Positions 16,952 to 24,871 of a stretch of DNA of 36,610 nt are shown piece after piece. The stretch comes from Bacteroidales bacterium (GTDB lineage Bacteria; Bacteroidota; Bacteroidia; Bacteroidales; JAFGUD01): the NCBI GenBank assembly GCA_016938685.1, contig JAFGUD010000212.1, positions 1-36,610 of the forward strand, read 5' to 3'. The notes below the pieces were generated by a model, which did not search any database, was not told the origin of the DNA, and saw only the letters and a list, made by a program, of their open reading frames with translations. How positions within the stretch are numbered: the first letter of the stretch is position 1; the number at the start of each line of letters is the position of its first letter. A program made the translations under genes and the position numbers.

Positions 16952-18724
16952 ATGAAAAAATCAAGTATTCTAATAATCATTCTTTTAGTATTTAATTTTC
17001 AGTTTTTTGCGCAAAAACTAGTTATATTGCATACCAATGATATGCACTCAAAATTAACAGGTTTTGGACCCGAAGCAAGTTATACTCCTTTGGTTGATGA
17101 CGACGATAAAACCTTAGGAGGATTTGCTCGTTTGGCAACAGTTGTTAACGAAGAAAAAGCTAAAAATGGCGATGCTGTTATTGTTTGCGATGCAGGCGAT
17201 TTTTTGATGGGTACAATTTTTCAGTCTCTTGAACCCGAATCAGGTTTTCAACTAAATTTGATGAAAAGTATCGGCTACGATGTAATTACTCTTGGTAATC
17301 ATGAGTTTGATTTTGGTCCGCAAAATATTGCAAATGTTATAAATAATGCAATCAAAATCGGTGGAATTCCACAAATTGTTTCTTCTGAATTAATTTTTTC
17401 TGATACTGACAAAAGAGACGATGATTTACAAAAACTTTATGCCGAAAATTATATAAAACCATATACTGTTATCGAACGAAATGGTTTGAAAATTGGCTTT
17501 TTCGGATTACTTGGGGAGGAAGCTCAAATGGTTACGCAAGCTGCTGTTCCTGTGCAATTTAAAGATGTTGTTAAAACAGCAAAAAGTATTACTAAAATTC
17601 TTCGTGAAGACGAAAAAGTTGATATAATAATTTGTTTGTCGCATAGTGGTGTTTATGCTGATGACGAAGGTGTTATGTATGGAGAAGATATTGATTTAGC
17701 AAAAAAAGTTTCTGATATTGACATTATTATTAGTGGTCATACTCATGTCCCTACTTACAAATATATTCAGCAAGGCAAAACAATTATTGTTCAAACCGGT
17801 TCTTATCTGAAAAATCTTGGCAGACTAGAAATTAACTACGAAAATGGCACAGTTTCGGTTACTGATTTTCATCTTATTAAAATGAATGACGATATAAAGG
17901 GAGATGAAAAGGTAAATCAGGCAATTGAACAATATAAAAAGAAAGTTGACGAAAAATTCTTTAGTCCATATAATTTAAGTTACTCAAAGCCTGTTTGTGA
18001 AACAAATTTTGACTTAGTTCAAGGATATTTTAAGGAGAAGAAACCGAGTAGTATTGGTAATTTAATTACTGATGCAATAAGGTATTACGTTGATAATTTT
18101 AGTACAGGAACAGACATTGTTCTTGAAGCACAAGGAACAATCAGAGAAAGTTTTTTAACCGGAGAAATTACCCCTGCTGATATTTTCAGGGTAACTCCTT
18201 TGGGCTTTGGTAATAATGATTTGCTTGGTTACTCATTGGCAAAAGTTTATATTTACGGACGTGAAATAAAAAAACTTGGAGAATTGTCAATATTTGCCGG
18301 CAAACCAGGCGAAGACAGCTACTTGTATTATAACGGAGTGGAATTTACATATAATCCAAAGGGGGGATTTTTGAACAAAGTAGTGAAAATAGAGCTTAAT
18401 GGCAAGGAAATAGATTTTTCTAAAAAGAACAAAACTTTATATAGCCTTACAGCAAACAGATATTTGCTTGGATTTGTAGAAGAAGTTAAAAAAATGAGCC
18501 ACGGTTTAGTTAAAATTTATCCGAAAGATTCAGAAGGTAATCATATCACAAATATTGATGACTTTATATTAGATTTTGACAAAAATAAAGATGGCGTTCA
18601 GGAAGGAAAAGAGTGGTTAGCAATAATTGAATTTATGCGACAATTTGAAGATTCAGACAAAGACGGATTGCCCGAAATCCCCGAAAATTATAAAACATTT
18701 AAAAATCCATTTGTTGTTAAATAG
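16952..18724 (+). CDS. Secreted 5'-nucleotidase / 2',3'-cyclic phosphodiesterase family (UshA-like)
   Basis: This 590-residue exported metallophosphoesterase frees phosphate from nucleotides or related esters outside the cytoplasm. The signal peptide spans about residues 1-20. Metal-site motifs appear in family order: HTNDMHS (27-33), CDAGDFLMG (79-86), LGNHEFDFG (114-122), CLSHSG and SGHTHVPTY. The C-terminal substrate-binding domain follows from about 340 (SIGNLITDAIRYY, TGEITPADIFRVTP). The last 50 residues carry two acidic loops (DFDKNKDGVQEGKEW and DSDKDGLPE) that look like EF-hand calcium sites and are not part of UshA. The stop codon overlaps the first unit of an octamer array. Confidence 0.9.
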   Translation: MKKSSILIIILLVFNFQFFAQKLVILHTNDMHSKLTGFGPEASYTPLVDDDDKTLGGFARLATVVNEEKAKNGDAVIVCDAGDFLMGTIFQSLEPESGFQLNLMKSIGYDVITLGNHEFDFGPQNIANVINNAIKIGGIPQIVSSELIFSDTDKRDDDLQKLYAENYIKPYTVIERNGLKIGFFGLLGEEAQMVTQAAVPVQFKDVVKTAKSITKILREDEKVDIIICLSHSGVYADDEGVMYGEDIDLAKKVSDIDIIISGHTHVPTYKYIQQGKTIIVQTGSYLKNLGRLEINYENGTVSVTDFHLIKMNDDIKGDEKVNQAIEQYKKKVDEKFFSPYNLSYSKPVCETNFDLVQGYFKEKKPSSIGNLITDAIRYYVDNFSTGTDIVLEAQGTIRESFLTGEITPADIFRVTPLGFGNNDLLGYSLAKVYIYGREIKKLGELSIFAGKPGEDSYLYYNGVEFTYNPKGGFLNKVVKIELNGKEIDFSKKNKTLYSLTANRYLLGFVEEVKKMSHGLVKIYPKDSEGNHITNIDDFILDFDKNKDGVQEGKEWLAIIEFMRQFEDSDKDGLPEIPENYKTFKNPFVVK

Positions 18725-18801
18725 TTTACCAGTTAACTAGTTTGCTAGTTAATCAGTTAATTATTAAATCCGTAATTAGTTAGTCGGTTAATTAGTTTTT
18801 T
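18723..18801. repeat. Octamer array AGTTAAyy starting in the 5'-nucleotidase stop codon
   Basis: Consecutive 8-nt units run AGTTTACC, AGTTAACT, AGTTTGCT, AGTTAATC, AGTTAATT and ATTAAATC. After one 7-nt slip come AGTTAGTC, GGTTAATT and AGTTTTTT. The first unit uses the AG of the TAG stop (18722-18724). TTAACTAG (18733-18740) and CTAGTTAA (18745-18752) form a perfect 8-bp hairpin. I see no gene in 18725-18838. Confidence 0.75.
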
Positions 18802-18838
18802 CTTTTTTGAGAGAAAAAAATTTATAATATGCTTGATT

Positions 18839-19198
18839 TTATAGCGTTGATTTTTTAGGTGAACTATCCGGTTGGGTGTTTATTTCTTCAATTGAAAATT
18901 CAATCCAATCGGTTTTGTGAACTTCGTATAAAGTTTCATGGGAAGAATCTTTAAACTCAATTTTATATGTTTTATATTTTAAATTTTTATAATCGTCAGG
19001 TGTTCTACATGTCCACTTTCTTTCAATTTCATTAATTTCATCACCAGATGTTATTTTAATTATAAATTCGTGTAAATCACCAAATTCTTCCATTTCTTTT
19101 CCGCCAATTATTCTTTCAAAAGAAAGAAGTTTTATTTTTATGCCAAATAAATCAAAAAGAACTTCTTCGTTTACGTTAATTCGTTTTGTTTCTTTCAT
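18839..19198 (-). CDS. Unknown small protein, possible third gene of the rSAM unit
   Basis: This 119-residue protein has no signal peptide or membrane segment. It is acidic and lysine-rich with alternating strand-like segments (VLFDLFGIKIKLLSF, HEFIIKITSG, YKTYKIEF, WIEFSIEEI) and a disordered tail, INTQPDSSPKKSTL. It has one cysteine, in KWTCRTP. I do not recognise the family. It lies 52 bp after the YGAP-motif protein on the same strand without a terminator or clear promoter between, so it may be co-transcribed with the radical SAM pair. Confidence 0.6.
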   Translation of the reverse strand: MKETKRINVNEEVLFDLFGIKIKLLSFERIIGGKEMEEFGDLHEFIIKITSGDEINEIERKWTCRTPDDYKNLKYKTYKIEFKDSSHETLYEVHKTDWIEFSIEEINTQPDSSPKKSTL

Positions 19199-19250
19199 AG
19201 GATTTGTGTTGCTTAATAAATTAACTTTTCATCAGCAATTTAGTATTGAT

Positions 19251-20030
19251 TTATTCATTTTCGGGTTCTAAAACATAAATAATAACAGCTTCAATTTTGT
19301 CTTTGGATTGTTTAAGAATAATTTCTTTGTTTGGAAATGTATATAATAAAACTTTTTGAGATGTCTCATTTTGTTGAATGTTAACATCTATTAGTAAGTA
19401 ATTTACTTTTTGAAATTTGTCAATGTAAAATGTAAGAGGATTTGTAAAAAGTTGATTTCTCGTTAAACTAATATCATTAAAAAATACAGTGCCAACATCG
19501 TTTTTATATTGTGCTAATGATTCAATATTTAATACCATTGAGCCAGAAGGATAAATATAAATTATGTCTGTATAAATAATTTCTTTACCATTAAGTTTTG
19601 TCGGGAAGTTGTTTGTTCTTACAATTTCTGATATTTGAGGTTCTTCATCAATGTACAAATTTATCTCGACAGTGTCGTTGCGATTTATTCTTTCTTTAAA
19701 ATTGATTAATTTAGATTGATAAATACCGTTTTCTTCTCCGTCTTTATCTTGAATCAAAAATTCCAATTTTGCTCCCCAATCTACTAAAGCAGGCATTCCG
19801 AATTCTCCGTTTTTATCAGTTTTTACTTCTCCTCCGTAACCTTGCATAATAGAAATATTTGGAATTGGTTGTTGTGTGGCTTTGGAATAAACTTTCCCTT
19901 TCATAAAAAAATCAACAACAGGTGCTCCATATTGTGCTATTATTTTTGTTGTAAATCCTACAATCATACCAACTGTAAGCAAGATAACTGTTATGAATTT
20001 CAGGTAATAATATCGAAAGTTTTTTTGCAT
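19251..20030 (-). CDS. Putative rSAM-associated exported protein (rSAM/lipoprotein system partner), lipobox cysteine missing
   Basis: This 259-residue exported protein lies directly downstream of the radical SAM gene. After a hydrophobic leader (about residues 9-26) comes IIAQ, then YGAPVVDFFMKGKV (34-47), which matches the YG.P..D...KG.V start of the lipoprotein family paired with a radical SAM enzyme in Bacteroidota (I recall it as TIGR04134). A carboxypeptidase-regulatory-like beta sandwich follows (IPNISIMQGYGGEVKTDKNG). The usual lipobox cysteine is absent; the whole protein has no cysteine, so it should be cut by signal peptidase I or stay anchored. The C-terminal half has no recognisable domain. 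ATG at 20030 (MQKNFRYYYLKF) is preferred over a 15-residue extension. Confidence 0.75.
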   Translation of the reverse strand: MQKNFRYYYLKFITVILLTVGMIVGFTTKIIAQYGAPVVDFFMKGKVYSKATQQPIPNISIMQGYGGEVKTDKNGEFGMPALVDWGAKLEFLIQDKDGEENGIYQSKLINFKERINRNDTVEINLYIDEEPQISEIVRTNNFPTKLNGKEIIYTDIIYIYPSGSMVLNIESLAQYKNDVGTVFFNDISLTRNQLFTNPLTFYIDKFQKVNYLLIDVNIQQNETSQKVLLYTFPNKEIILKQSKDKIEAVIIYVLEPENE

Positions 20031-20088
20031 GATGATTGTTTTTTCAAAGATAATTGTTTTTAATATTAAAGTCAAGGGGGGCAGTCTT

Positions 20089-21228
20089 TCAGTCCTCTGT
20101 CTTCAGTCTGTCATTCTTTCTTTTGGTCGACAGAGGACTGCTGTTTGTAGGACTTAGTTTATTATAGTGACACATTTGTACATCGTCTTCGGTATTTTCG
20201 TATAGATGAATTCCGTTGCCGTTGCAATATTTATACACATCGCAGTTTTTGCAGATTCTTTTTTTAGTCCAGCTTCGGTCGCGCATAACTTTAAATTTAT
20301 TATTCCACACGTCCAAAAAATCATCTTTGTAAATGTTTCCTTGAATGAAAGAATGATTTATGTTCGGACAAGCAGAAATAGAGCCGTCAACCAAAACGGA
20401 ACCAATATGAACTCCTGCATGACAGAAAAAATATCCGTCGCGAACTTCATTTTCGTAATTGCCCAAAAATCCTTCACAGCTGTACGAAACATTTATTCGT
20501 TTTTCTTTTCTGCTTTGTTTGATAAATTCCATTAAATCAACAAATTGTTCATTGGAAATATTCAAAAAAGTGTTGGTCTTTGCTCTTCCGGTTGGGAAAA
20601 TTGTGAATAATCGCCAGTTTTTTACGCCGATTTCAATCAAAAATTCCTTAAATCGTTCTAAATCGTCAATATTTTTGCCATTTACGCAAGTTACAACATC
20701 ATAAACAATTCCAGGTTGTTTCACAATCATTTTTATCGCTTCAACTGCTTTTTCAAAGCTTTTTTTGTTATTTCTTAGCCAGTTGTGAGCTTCTTCAAAA
20801 CCGTCTAAACTAACTGTAATTGAACCTAAACCTGCATTTAAAAGACTATTAAATCTTTCTTTTGTCAAAGTCAAGCCGTTTGTAACCATTCCCCACGGAA
20901 AGCCTTGTTTTGTAATTTTTTCGCCAAATTCTTCGAGGTCTTTTCGCATCAAAGGTTCGCCACCTGTTAGAACAATCATTGTTTTGTGTGGATTTTGATT
21001 TTTGCTGATTTGTTCAGTGACTTTTAGAAAATCGTCAATAGGCATATTTGCAACTTTGGATTCTTTGTGGCAGTCGCTTCCGCAATGTAAACAGTTTAGA
21101 TTGCAACGTAATGTACATTCCCAGAAAAAATATTTTAGTTCGTGCAATTCTGTTTGAACATCAACGTATTTTTTGTGCAAATTAAGCGCAAGTTTCTTTT
21201 TAAAGCTTATCTTTTGTGGATTGTTCAT
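20089..21228 (-). CDS. Radical SAM/SPASM enzyme of the rSAM/lipoprotein system
   Basis: This 379-residue cytoplasmic enzyme probably modifies a peptide by SAM-derived radical chemistry. The first Fe-S cluster site is CNLNCLHC (Cys42, 46, 49), with extra cysteines at 38 and 53. TGGEP at 88-92 binds SAM. The C-terminal SPASM region has further cysteines (YFFCHAG, ISACPNI, ICKNCDVYKYCNGNG, DVQMCHY) for auxiliary clusters. The opening KKKLALNLHKKY and LKYFFWECTLRC match the family paired with YG.P proteins (recalled as TIGR04133). The partner gene starts 58 bp downstream. The last 17 or so residues (about SSPLSTKRKNDRLKTED) are encoded within a 12-bp inverted repeat region and look like an added tail. 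Confidence 0.9.
   Translation of the reverse strand: MNNPQKISFKKKLALNLHKKYVDVQTELHELKYFFWECTLRCNLNCLHCGSDCHKESKVANMPIDDFLKVTEQISKNQNPHKTMIVLTGGEPLMRKDLEEFGEKITKQGFPWGMVTNGLTLTKERFNSLLNAGLGSITVSLDGFEEAHNWLRNNKKSFEKAVEAIKMIVKQPGIVYDVVTCVNGKNIDDLERFKEFLIEIGVKNWRLFTIFPTGRAKTNTFLNISNEQFVDLMEFIKQSRKEKRINVSYSCEGFLGNYENEVRDGYFFCHAGVHIGSVLVDGSISACPNINHSFIQGNIYKDDFLDVWNNKFKVMRDRSWTKKRICKNCDVYKYCNGNGIHLYENTEDDVQMCHYNKLSPTNSSPLSTKRKNDRLKTED
20090..20140. repeat. 12-bp inverted repeat overlapping the radical SAM gene end
   Basis: CAGTCCTCTGTC (20090-20101) and GACAGAGGACTG (20129-20140) pair perfectly around a 27-nt loop containing further CAGTC/TCTGTC words. The stop codon (20089-20091) falls in one arm. 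No T-run follows on the minus strand, so it is not a typical terminator. Confidence 0.75.
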
Positions 21229-21272
21229 GCCTCAAATTTAGTTGATTTTAACAACAATTAAACTAAAATAAA

Positions 21273-21313
21273 CAAAAAAAAGCTCTCGCAAATTTTTCAA
21301 TCTACAAGAGCTT
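21273..21313 (-). terminator. Terminator of the DEAD-box helicase gene
   Basis: Read on the minus strand, AAGCTCT (21313-21307), a 20-nt loop and AGAGCTT (21286-21280) form a hairpin followed by a run of T's (21281-21274). It lies 29 bp after the helicase stop and before the radical SAM gene. Confidence 0.8.
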
Positions 21314-21341
21314 ATTTTTTAGAAAATCAGATTATAATCAA

Positions 21342-23192
21342 TTAACTTCTTTTTCTGTCGTCTTTTTTGTACACTCTTTTTTTATCGTCTTTTTTATAAA
21401 CTTTTTTTCTGTCGTCTTTTTTGAAATCTCTTCTTTTATCATCTTTTTTGTAGTCTCTTTTCCTATCGTCACGTTTATAATCTCTTCTTTTGTCGTCTCT
21501 ATTAAATTCTTTTTTTCTATCGTCTTTTGGCAACTCTTTGGCTATTTCAACGTTTAGTTTCACACTTCCGTAGCTTTTTTCATTTCCATTAAAGGCATCA
21601 ACAACAGTAGATGCAACTTCTTTTTCCACCTCAAAAAATGAAAAATTACGTTGAATATCAATTCTACCTACCTGAATATTATTCGAATTAGTTACTTCGT
21701 TTATAAGTCCAAGTAAATTAGGAGCTTTTAGATTATTGTTTGTTCCAACGTTGATAAAAATTCTGGCGTATTCTTTACGAGAACCTCTGCGTCTTTCGCT
21801 TCTATTGTCATTTCTACCGTCGTTTCTACCATCATTTCTGCCATCTCGTTGTCTTGAATCTGTTTGAGCAGAATTCAAATCTTTTGCATTTTTGTAATAA
21901 TCAAGAAATCTCTCAAATTCTACGTAAACAAATCTTTTCAAAAGTTCGTCTCTGTCCATCCATTCAAGTTTTTCCATAATTGTAGGCAAGTGAGGAGCAA
22001 TTTTTTCCTCATCTACTACAATGTTTTCAATGTTATCCATTAAATTGAAAAGTCTTCTTTCGCAAATTTCTTCGCCGGAAGGGATTTTTTTAGGTTCAAA
22101 TTTTTTGCCTACTAATCTTTGAACTTCATTTATTCTTCTTCCTTCTCTTGTGTGACTGATAATTATTGAAATACCTTTTTTCCCGGCTCTTCCGGTACGT
22201 CCGCTACGGTGGATATAAACTTCTAAATCATCAGGTAAATTGTAATTTATAATATGTGAAAGATCATCTATATCAAGTCCTCTTGCTGCAACATCAGTGG
22301 CTACAAGTAATTGAAGTTGTTTTGTACGGAAACGTTGCATTACGTAATCACGTTGAGCTTGAGATAAGTCGCCGTGCAAAACGTCTGCATTGTATCCGTC
22401 GTCCATTAATTTACTAGCTACATCTTTGGTTTCGGCGCGGGTTCTACAAAAAATAATTCCGTAAATATTTGGGTGAAAATCGGCTAGACGTTTAAGGGCT
22501 AAATATCTGTCTGATGCTTTAACTGAATAATAGTGATGCTCAACATTTTCAGCTCCGGTGTTTTTTCTACCTACAGAAATTTCTGTTGGGTTATGCAAAT
22601 AGTCACTAGCAATGCGTCTTACGCCATCAGGCATTGTTGCTGAGAATAAAAGAGTTCGTTTTTCTTTTGGAGTATTTTCAAGAATAGCATTCAAATCTTC
22701 GCGGAAGCCCATGTTTAACATTTCGTCAGCTTCATCTAAAATCAGCCATTTTATGTCGTTGATTTTTAGTGATTTTCTGTTAATTAAATCTAATGTTCTT
22801 CCGGGAGTTCCAACAACAATATGCGCTCCTTTTCTAAGGTCACGGATTTGATTTTCAGCACTTGCTCCACCATAAACAGCAACAACTTTTACTTCTGGTA
22901 AATATTTAGAATAATGTTCTAAATCTTTAGTTATTTGTAAAGCTAATTCTCTGGTAGGGCTAAGAATAATAGCTTGTACTGTTTTTTGAGATAAATCAAT
23001 TTGTTGTAAAATTGGAAGTCCAAATCCGGCAGTTTTGCCTGTTCCGGTTTGTGCCAATGCAATCAAATCATTTTCTGAGTCTAAAATAGCAGGAATAGTT
23101 TGTTCCTGAATTGGAGTAGGTTCAACAAAACCTAAGTCCGAAATTGCCCTTTTAAGTTCATCGATAAGGACATCTTGTTCAAATATATTCAT
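21342..23192 (-). CDS. DEAD-box ATP-dependent RNA helicase (DeaD/CsdA type) with a nonapeptide-repeat tail
   Basis: This 616-residue cytoplasmic helicase unwinds RNA, typically in cold adaptation, ribosome assembly or decay. Core motifs are the Q-motif at 24-31, AQTGTGKT (47-54), PTRELALQ, VGTPGR, DEAD (153-156), SAT (184-186), IIFCRTRAET, ATDVAARGLDID and HRSGRTGRAG. A linker with DGRN repeats leads to a DbpA-like RNA-binding domain (YARIFINVGTNNNLKAPNLL, FSFFEVEKEVA). The last 60 residues are six 9-residue repeats of the form DDRKRDYKK plus a partial copy, probably disordered and RNA-binding. ATG at 23192 is preferred to an 11-residue extension. A leader of about 264 nt precedes it. Confidence 0.95.
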   Translation of the reverse strand: MNIFEQDVLIDELKRAISDLGFVEPTPIQEQTIPAILDSENDLIALAQTGTGKTAGFGLPILQQIDLSQKTVQAIILSPTRELALQITKDLEHYSKYLPEVKVVAVYGGASAENQIRDLRKGAHIVVGTPGRTLDLINRKSLKINDIKWLILDEADEMLNMGFREDLNAILENTPKEKRTLLFSATMPDGVRRIASDYLHNPTEISVGRKNTGAENVEHHYYSVKASDRYLALKRLADFHPNIYGIIFCRTRAETKDVASKLMDDGYNADVLHGDLSQAQRDYVMQRFRTKQLQLLVATDVAARGLDIDDLSHIINYNLPDDLEVYIHRSGRTGRAGKKGISIIISHTREGRRINEVQRLVGKKFEPKKIPSGEEICERRLFNLMDNIENIVVDEEKIAPHLPTIMEKLEWMDRDELLKRFVYVEFERFLDYYKNAKDLNSAQTDSRQRDGRNDGRNDGRNDNRSERRRGSRKEYARIFINVGTNNNLKAPNLLGLINEVTNSNNIQVGRIDIQRNFSFFEVEKEVASTVVDAFNGNEKSYGSVKLNVEIAKELPKDDRKKEFNRDDKRRDYKRDDRKRDYKKDDKRRDFKKDDRKKVYKKDDKKRVYKKDDRKRS

Positions 23193-23263
23193 TATAAAAT
23201 TTTTTGTCGGTAAGCTAATGTGCAATTAAAGCTAAATTGTTGTACGCATGAAAAAAGTTCTGG

Positions 23264-23378
23264 TTTCGCATCAGATTTACCGAATTCGTAAATTAGTTTA
23301 CAGTATATTTTGCAGAGAGAATTGTACTTTTACAAGACAAAAAAACTTTGCTTATTACGCTGTATTTCAGATGCGAAA
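23264..23378 (-). promoter_or_regulatory. Long-range inverted repeat in the helicase leader RNA
   Basis: TTTCGCATC (23264-23272) and GATGCGAAA (23370-23378) are perfect 9-bp complements separated by 97 nt. They would close a large folded domain in the untranslated leader. I see no convincing gene in 23193-23694; a 67-codon plus-strand frame at 23248-23451 has no family resemblance. Confidence 0.5.
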
Positions 23379-23395
23379 GAATCGGCAAGGCTGCC

Positions 23396-23421
23396 AAAAA
23401 AATATTAAGATTTGTCTTAAT
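23396..23421 (-). promoter_or_regulatory. Terminator-like hairpin in the helicase leader, possible attenuator
   Basis: On the minus strand, ATTAAGA / TCTTAAT (23421-23415 with 23410-23404) form a 7-bp stem with a CAAA loop. A U7 run (23402-23396) follows one base later. It lies about 35-60 nt into the predicted leader and more than 200 nt before the start codon. The A/U-rich stem is weak at high temperature and would be more stable in the cold. Confidence 0.4.
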
Positions 23422-23462
23422 AAATACCCAAATATTCCTTTACACCTGTAAAAAAAGTTGGG

Positions 23463-23492
23463 CAAAGGTAATGGTTTTATTTTAATATGAAA
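23463..23492 (-). promoter_or_regulatory. Candidate promoter for the DEAD-box helicase gene
   Basis: On the minus strand, TACCTTTG (23470-23463) is a perfect -7 box, and TTTC (23492-23489) lies 18 bp upstream as a near -33 box. The transcript would start near 23456. Confidence 0.45.
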
Positions 23493-23638
23493 ATAAAATG
23501 TTTTTATTTTTGTAGGAAAGAGCTAATTGTTAATGCTTTTTCTCTATTTGAAGAAAAATAAAAAATAATTTCATGTAAATTTAAGAATTTGTTTGTTTAA
23601 GTTTATAACGACCTAATTATCTTAATAATTTGGGCTAA

Positions 23639-23670
23639 TTTGAACTTCTATTAGATTTTTTTTATCTTAG
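23639..23670 (+). promoter_or_regulatory. Candidate promoter for the zinc-ribbon gene
   Basis: TTTG (23639-23642), a 20-bp spacer and TATCTTAG (23663-23670) fit the TTTG / TAnnTTTG pattern with one mismatch. The start codon is 24 bp downstream. Confidence 0.45.
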
Positions 23671-23694
23671 ACTTTTAATTTAAAAAATAAAAAT

Positions 23695-24012
23695 ATGCTT
23701 TACGCCAGCGAAAGTCTTAAATTTAAACATTTTGAAACAAGTGGAGCAACTTATAATTTTAGGTTATATGATTCTGTTCCAGCAGAGTTTTCGGAAGGTG
23801 ATTTTTTTGAAAAAACTAAAAAAGTGAGTTTTAATGAGTTCAAGGAAAAGATGTATGTTTGTTTGGGCTGTGGAAAAATTCTTTCAGAATATGTGGCAGA
23901 AACTATTCAGAATTTGCCTGCAGGAGGTCATGTTGAACTTTCTTTATACAAATGTAAAAAGTGTGGCAAATATACTTCGTTAGAATATTTTGATGACGAA
24001 ATGTTGTTCTAA
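23695..24012 (+). CDS. Small zinc-ribbon protein of unknown function
   Basis: This 105-residue cytoplasmic protein has two CXXC pairs, CLGC (Cys56, Cys59) and CKKC (Cys87, Cys90), spaced as in a zinc ribbon. The first 50 residues (MLYASESLKFKHFETSGATY) show no motif I recognise. The second knuckle, YKCKKCGKYTSLEYF, resembles those in nucleic-acid-binding or ribosome-associated proteins. It has its own likely promoter and lies between the helicase gene (divergent) and tpiA (86 bp downstream, with a separate -7 box). Confidence 0.75.
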   Translation: MLYASESLKFKHFETSGATYNFRLYDSVPAEFSEGDFFEKTKKVSFNEFKEKMYVCLGCGKILSEYVAETIQNLPAGGHVELSLYKCKKCGKYTSLEYFDDEMLF

Positions 24013-24067
24013 AAAATGATAATTTGAAATTGTAAAAAAGCATTTTAAATCTTTCGGGTTATTTTTT

Positions 24068-24075
24068 TAATTTTG
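24068..24075 (+). promoter_or_regulatory. -7 promoter element of tpiA
   Basis: TAATTTTG matches the -7 consensus exactly and lies 22 bp before the tpiA start. The -33 region has only TTTT (24043-24046). Confidence 0.35.
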
Positions 24076-24097
24076 TACAAATAAAAAATTAAAAAAA

Positions 24098-24871
24098 ATG
24101 AGAAAAAAAATAGTAGCAGGAAACTGGAAAATGAATACAGACCTGAATTCTGGTCTTGAATTGGCAAAAGCAGTAAGTGAAAAAGTAAAATCAATAGATT
24201 TAGACACAAACAAATTTGGATTGATAATCGCAACTCCATTTACTCATTTATATGCTGTTAGTCAGGTTATTGATTCTTCTAAAGTTCAACTTTCTGCACA
24301 AAATATTGCAGATAACGAAAAAGGGGCTTTTACCGGAGAAACTTCTGCAAGTATGATTAAAAGTGTAGGAGCAACTGCAACTCTGCTTGGTCACTCAGAA
24401 CGTCGTGCTTTTTATGGTGAAACCTCAGAAACTTTGACTAAAAAACTTAAAATAGCTCTTGATCACAATTTATTACCTATTTTTTGTATTGGTGAAGTTC
24501 TGGAAGAACGTGAGGCAGAAAAACATTTTGAAGTTGTAAAATCGCAGATTGATGAAGTATTGTTTAATCTTGATGTAGATGATTTTAAAAAAGTAATAAT
24601 TGCTTACGAACCAGTTTGGGCAATTGGAACAGGAAAAGTTGCTTCTCCAGAACAGGCTCAGGAAATTCATGCTTTTATTAGAAAAATTGTTTCAGAAAAA
24701 TTTGGTGCAGAAGTAGCTGAAAATACTACAATTTTGTATGGTGGTAGTTGTAGCCCTTCAAACGCAGCAGGACTTTTCTCTCAACCCGACATCGACGGTG
24801 GGCTTATTGGTGGAGCATCACTTAAACCAGATGACTTTATTGAATTATTGAAAATTAGAATGCAAGAATAA
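24098..24871 (+). CDS. tpiA: Triosephosphate isomerase
   Basis: TpiA interconverts dihydroxyacetone phosphate and glyceraldehyde 3-phosphate in glycolysis and gluconeogenesis, in the cytoplasm. The 257-residue length is normal. Active-site residues are all present: Asn9 and Lys11 in GNWKMN, His99 in GHSERR, Glu171 in [12 protein letters not shown], and the phosphate-binding loop [10 protein letters not shown] plus GGLIGGASL. The last five codons and the stop (R-M-Q-E-stop) form the first two units of the octamer array that follows, so the gene end and repeat are continuous. Confidence 0.98.
   Translation: MRKKIVAGNWKMNTDLNSGLELAKAVSEKVKSIDLDTNKFGLIIATPFTHLYAVSQVIDSSKVQLSAQNIADNEKGAFTGETSASMIKSVGATATLLGHSERRAFYGETSETLTKKLKIALDHNLLPIFCIGEVLEEREAEKHFEVVKSQIDEVLFNLDVDDFKKVIIAYEPVWAIGTGKVASPEQAQEIHAFIRKIVSEKFGAEVAENTTILYGGSCSPSNAAGLFSQPDIDGGLIGGASLKPDDFIELLKIRMQE

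Noticed and set aside
21233..21240. TAAATTTG on the minus strand as promoter of the radical SAM gene
   Set aside because: It lies only four bases before the start codon, which would need a leaderless mRNA, and no -33 box is at the right distance.
23248..23451. 67-codon plus-strand frame in the helicase leader region
   Set aside because: Composition and sequence show no protein-like pattern, it overlaps predicted leader RNA on the other strand, and no promoter is visible for it.
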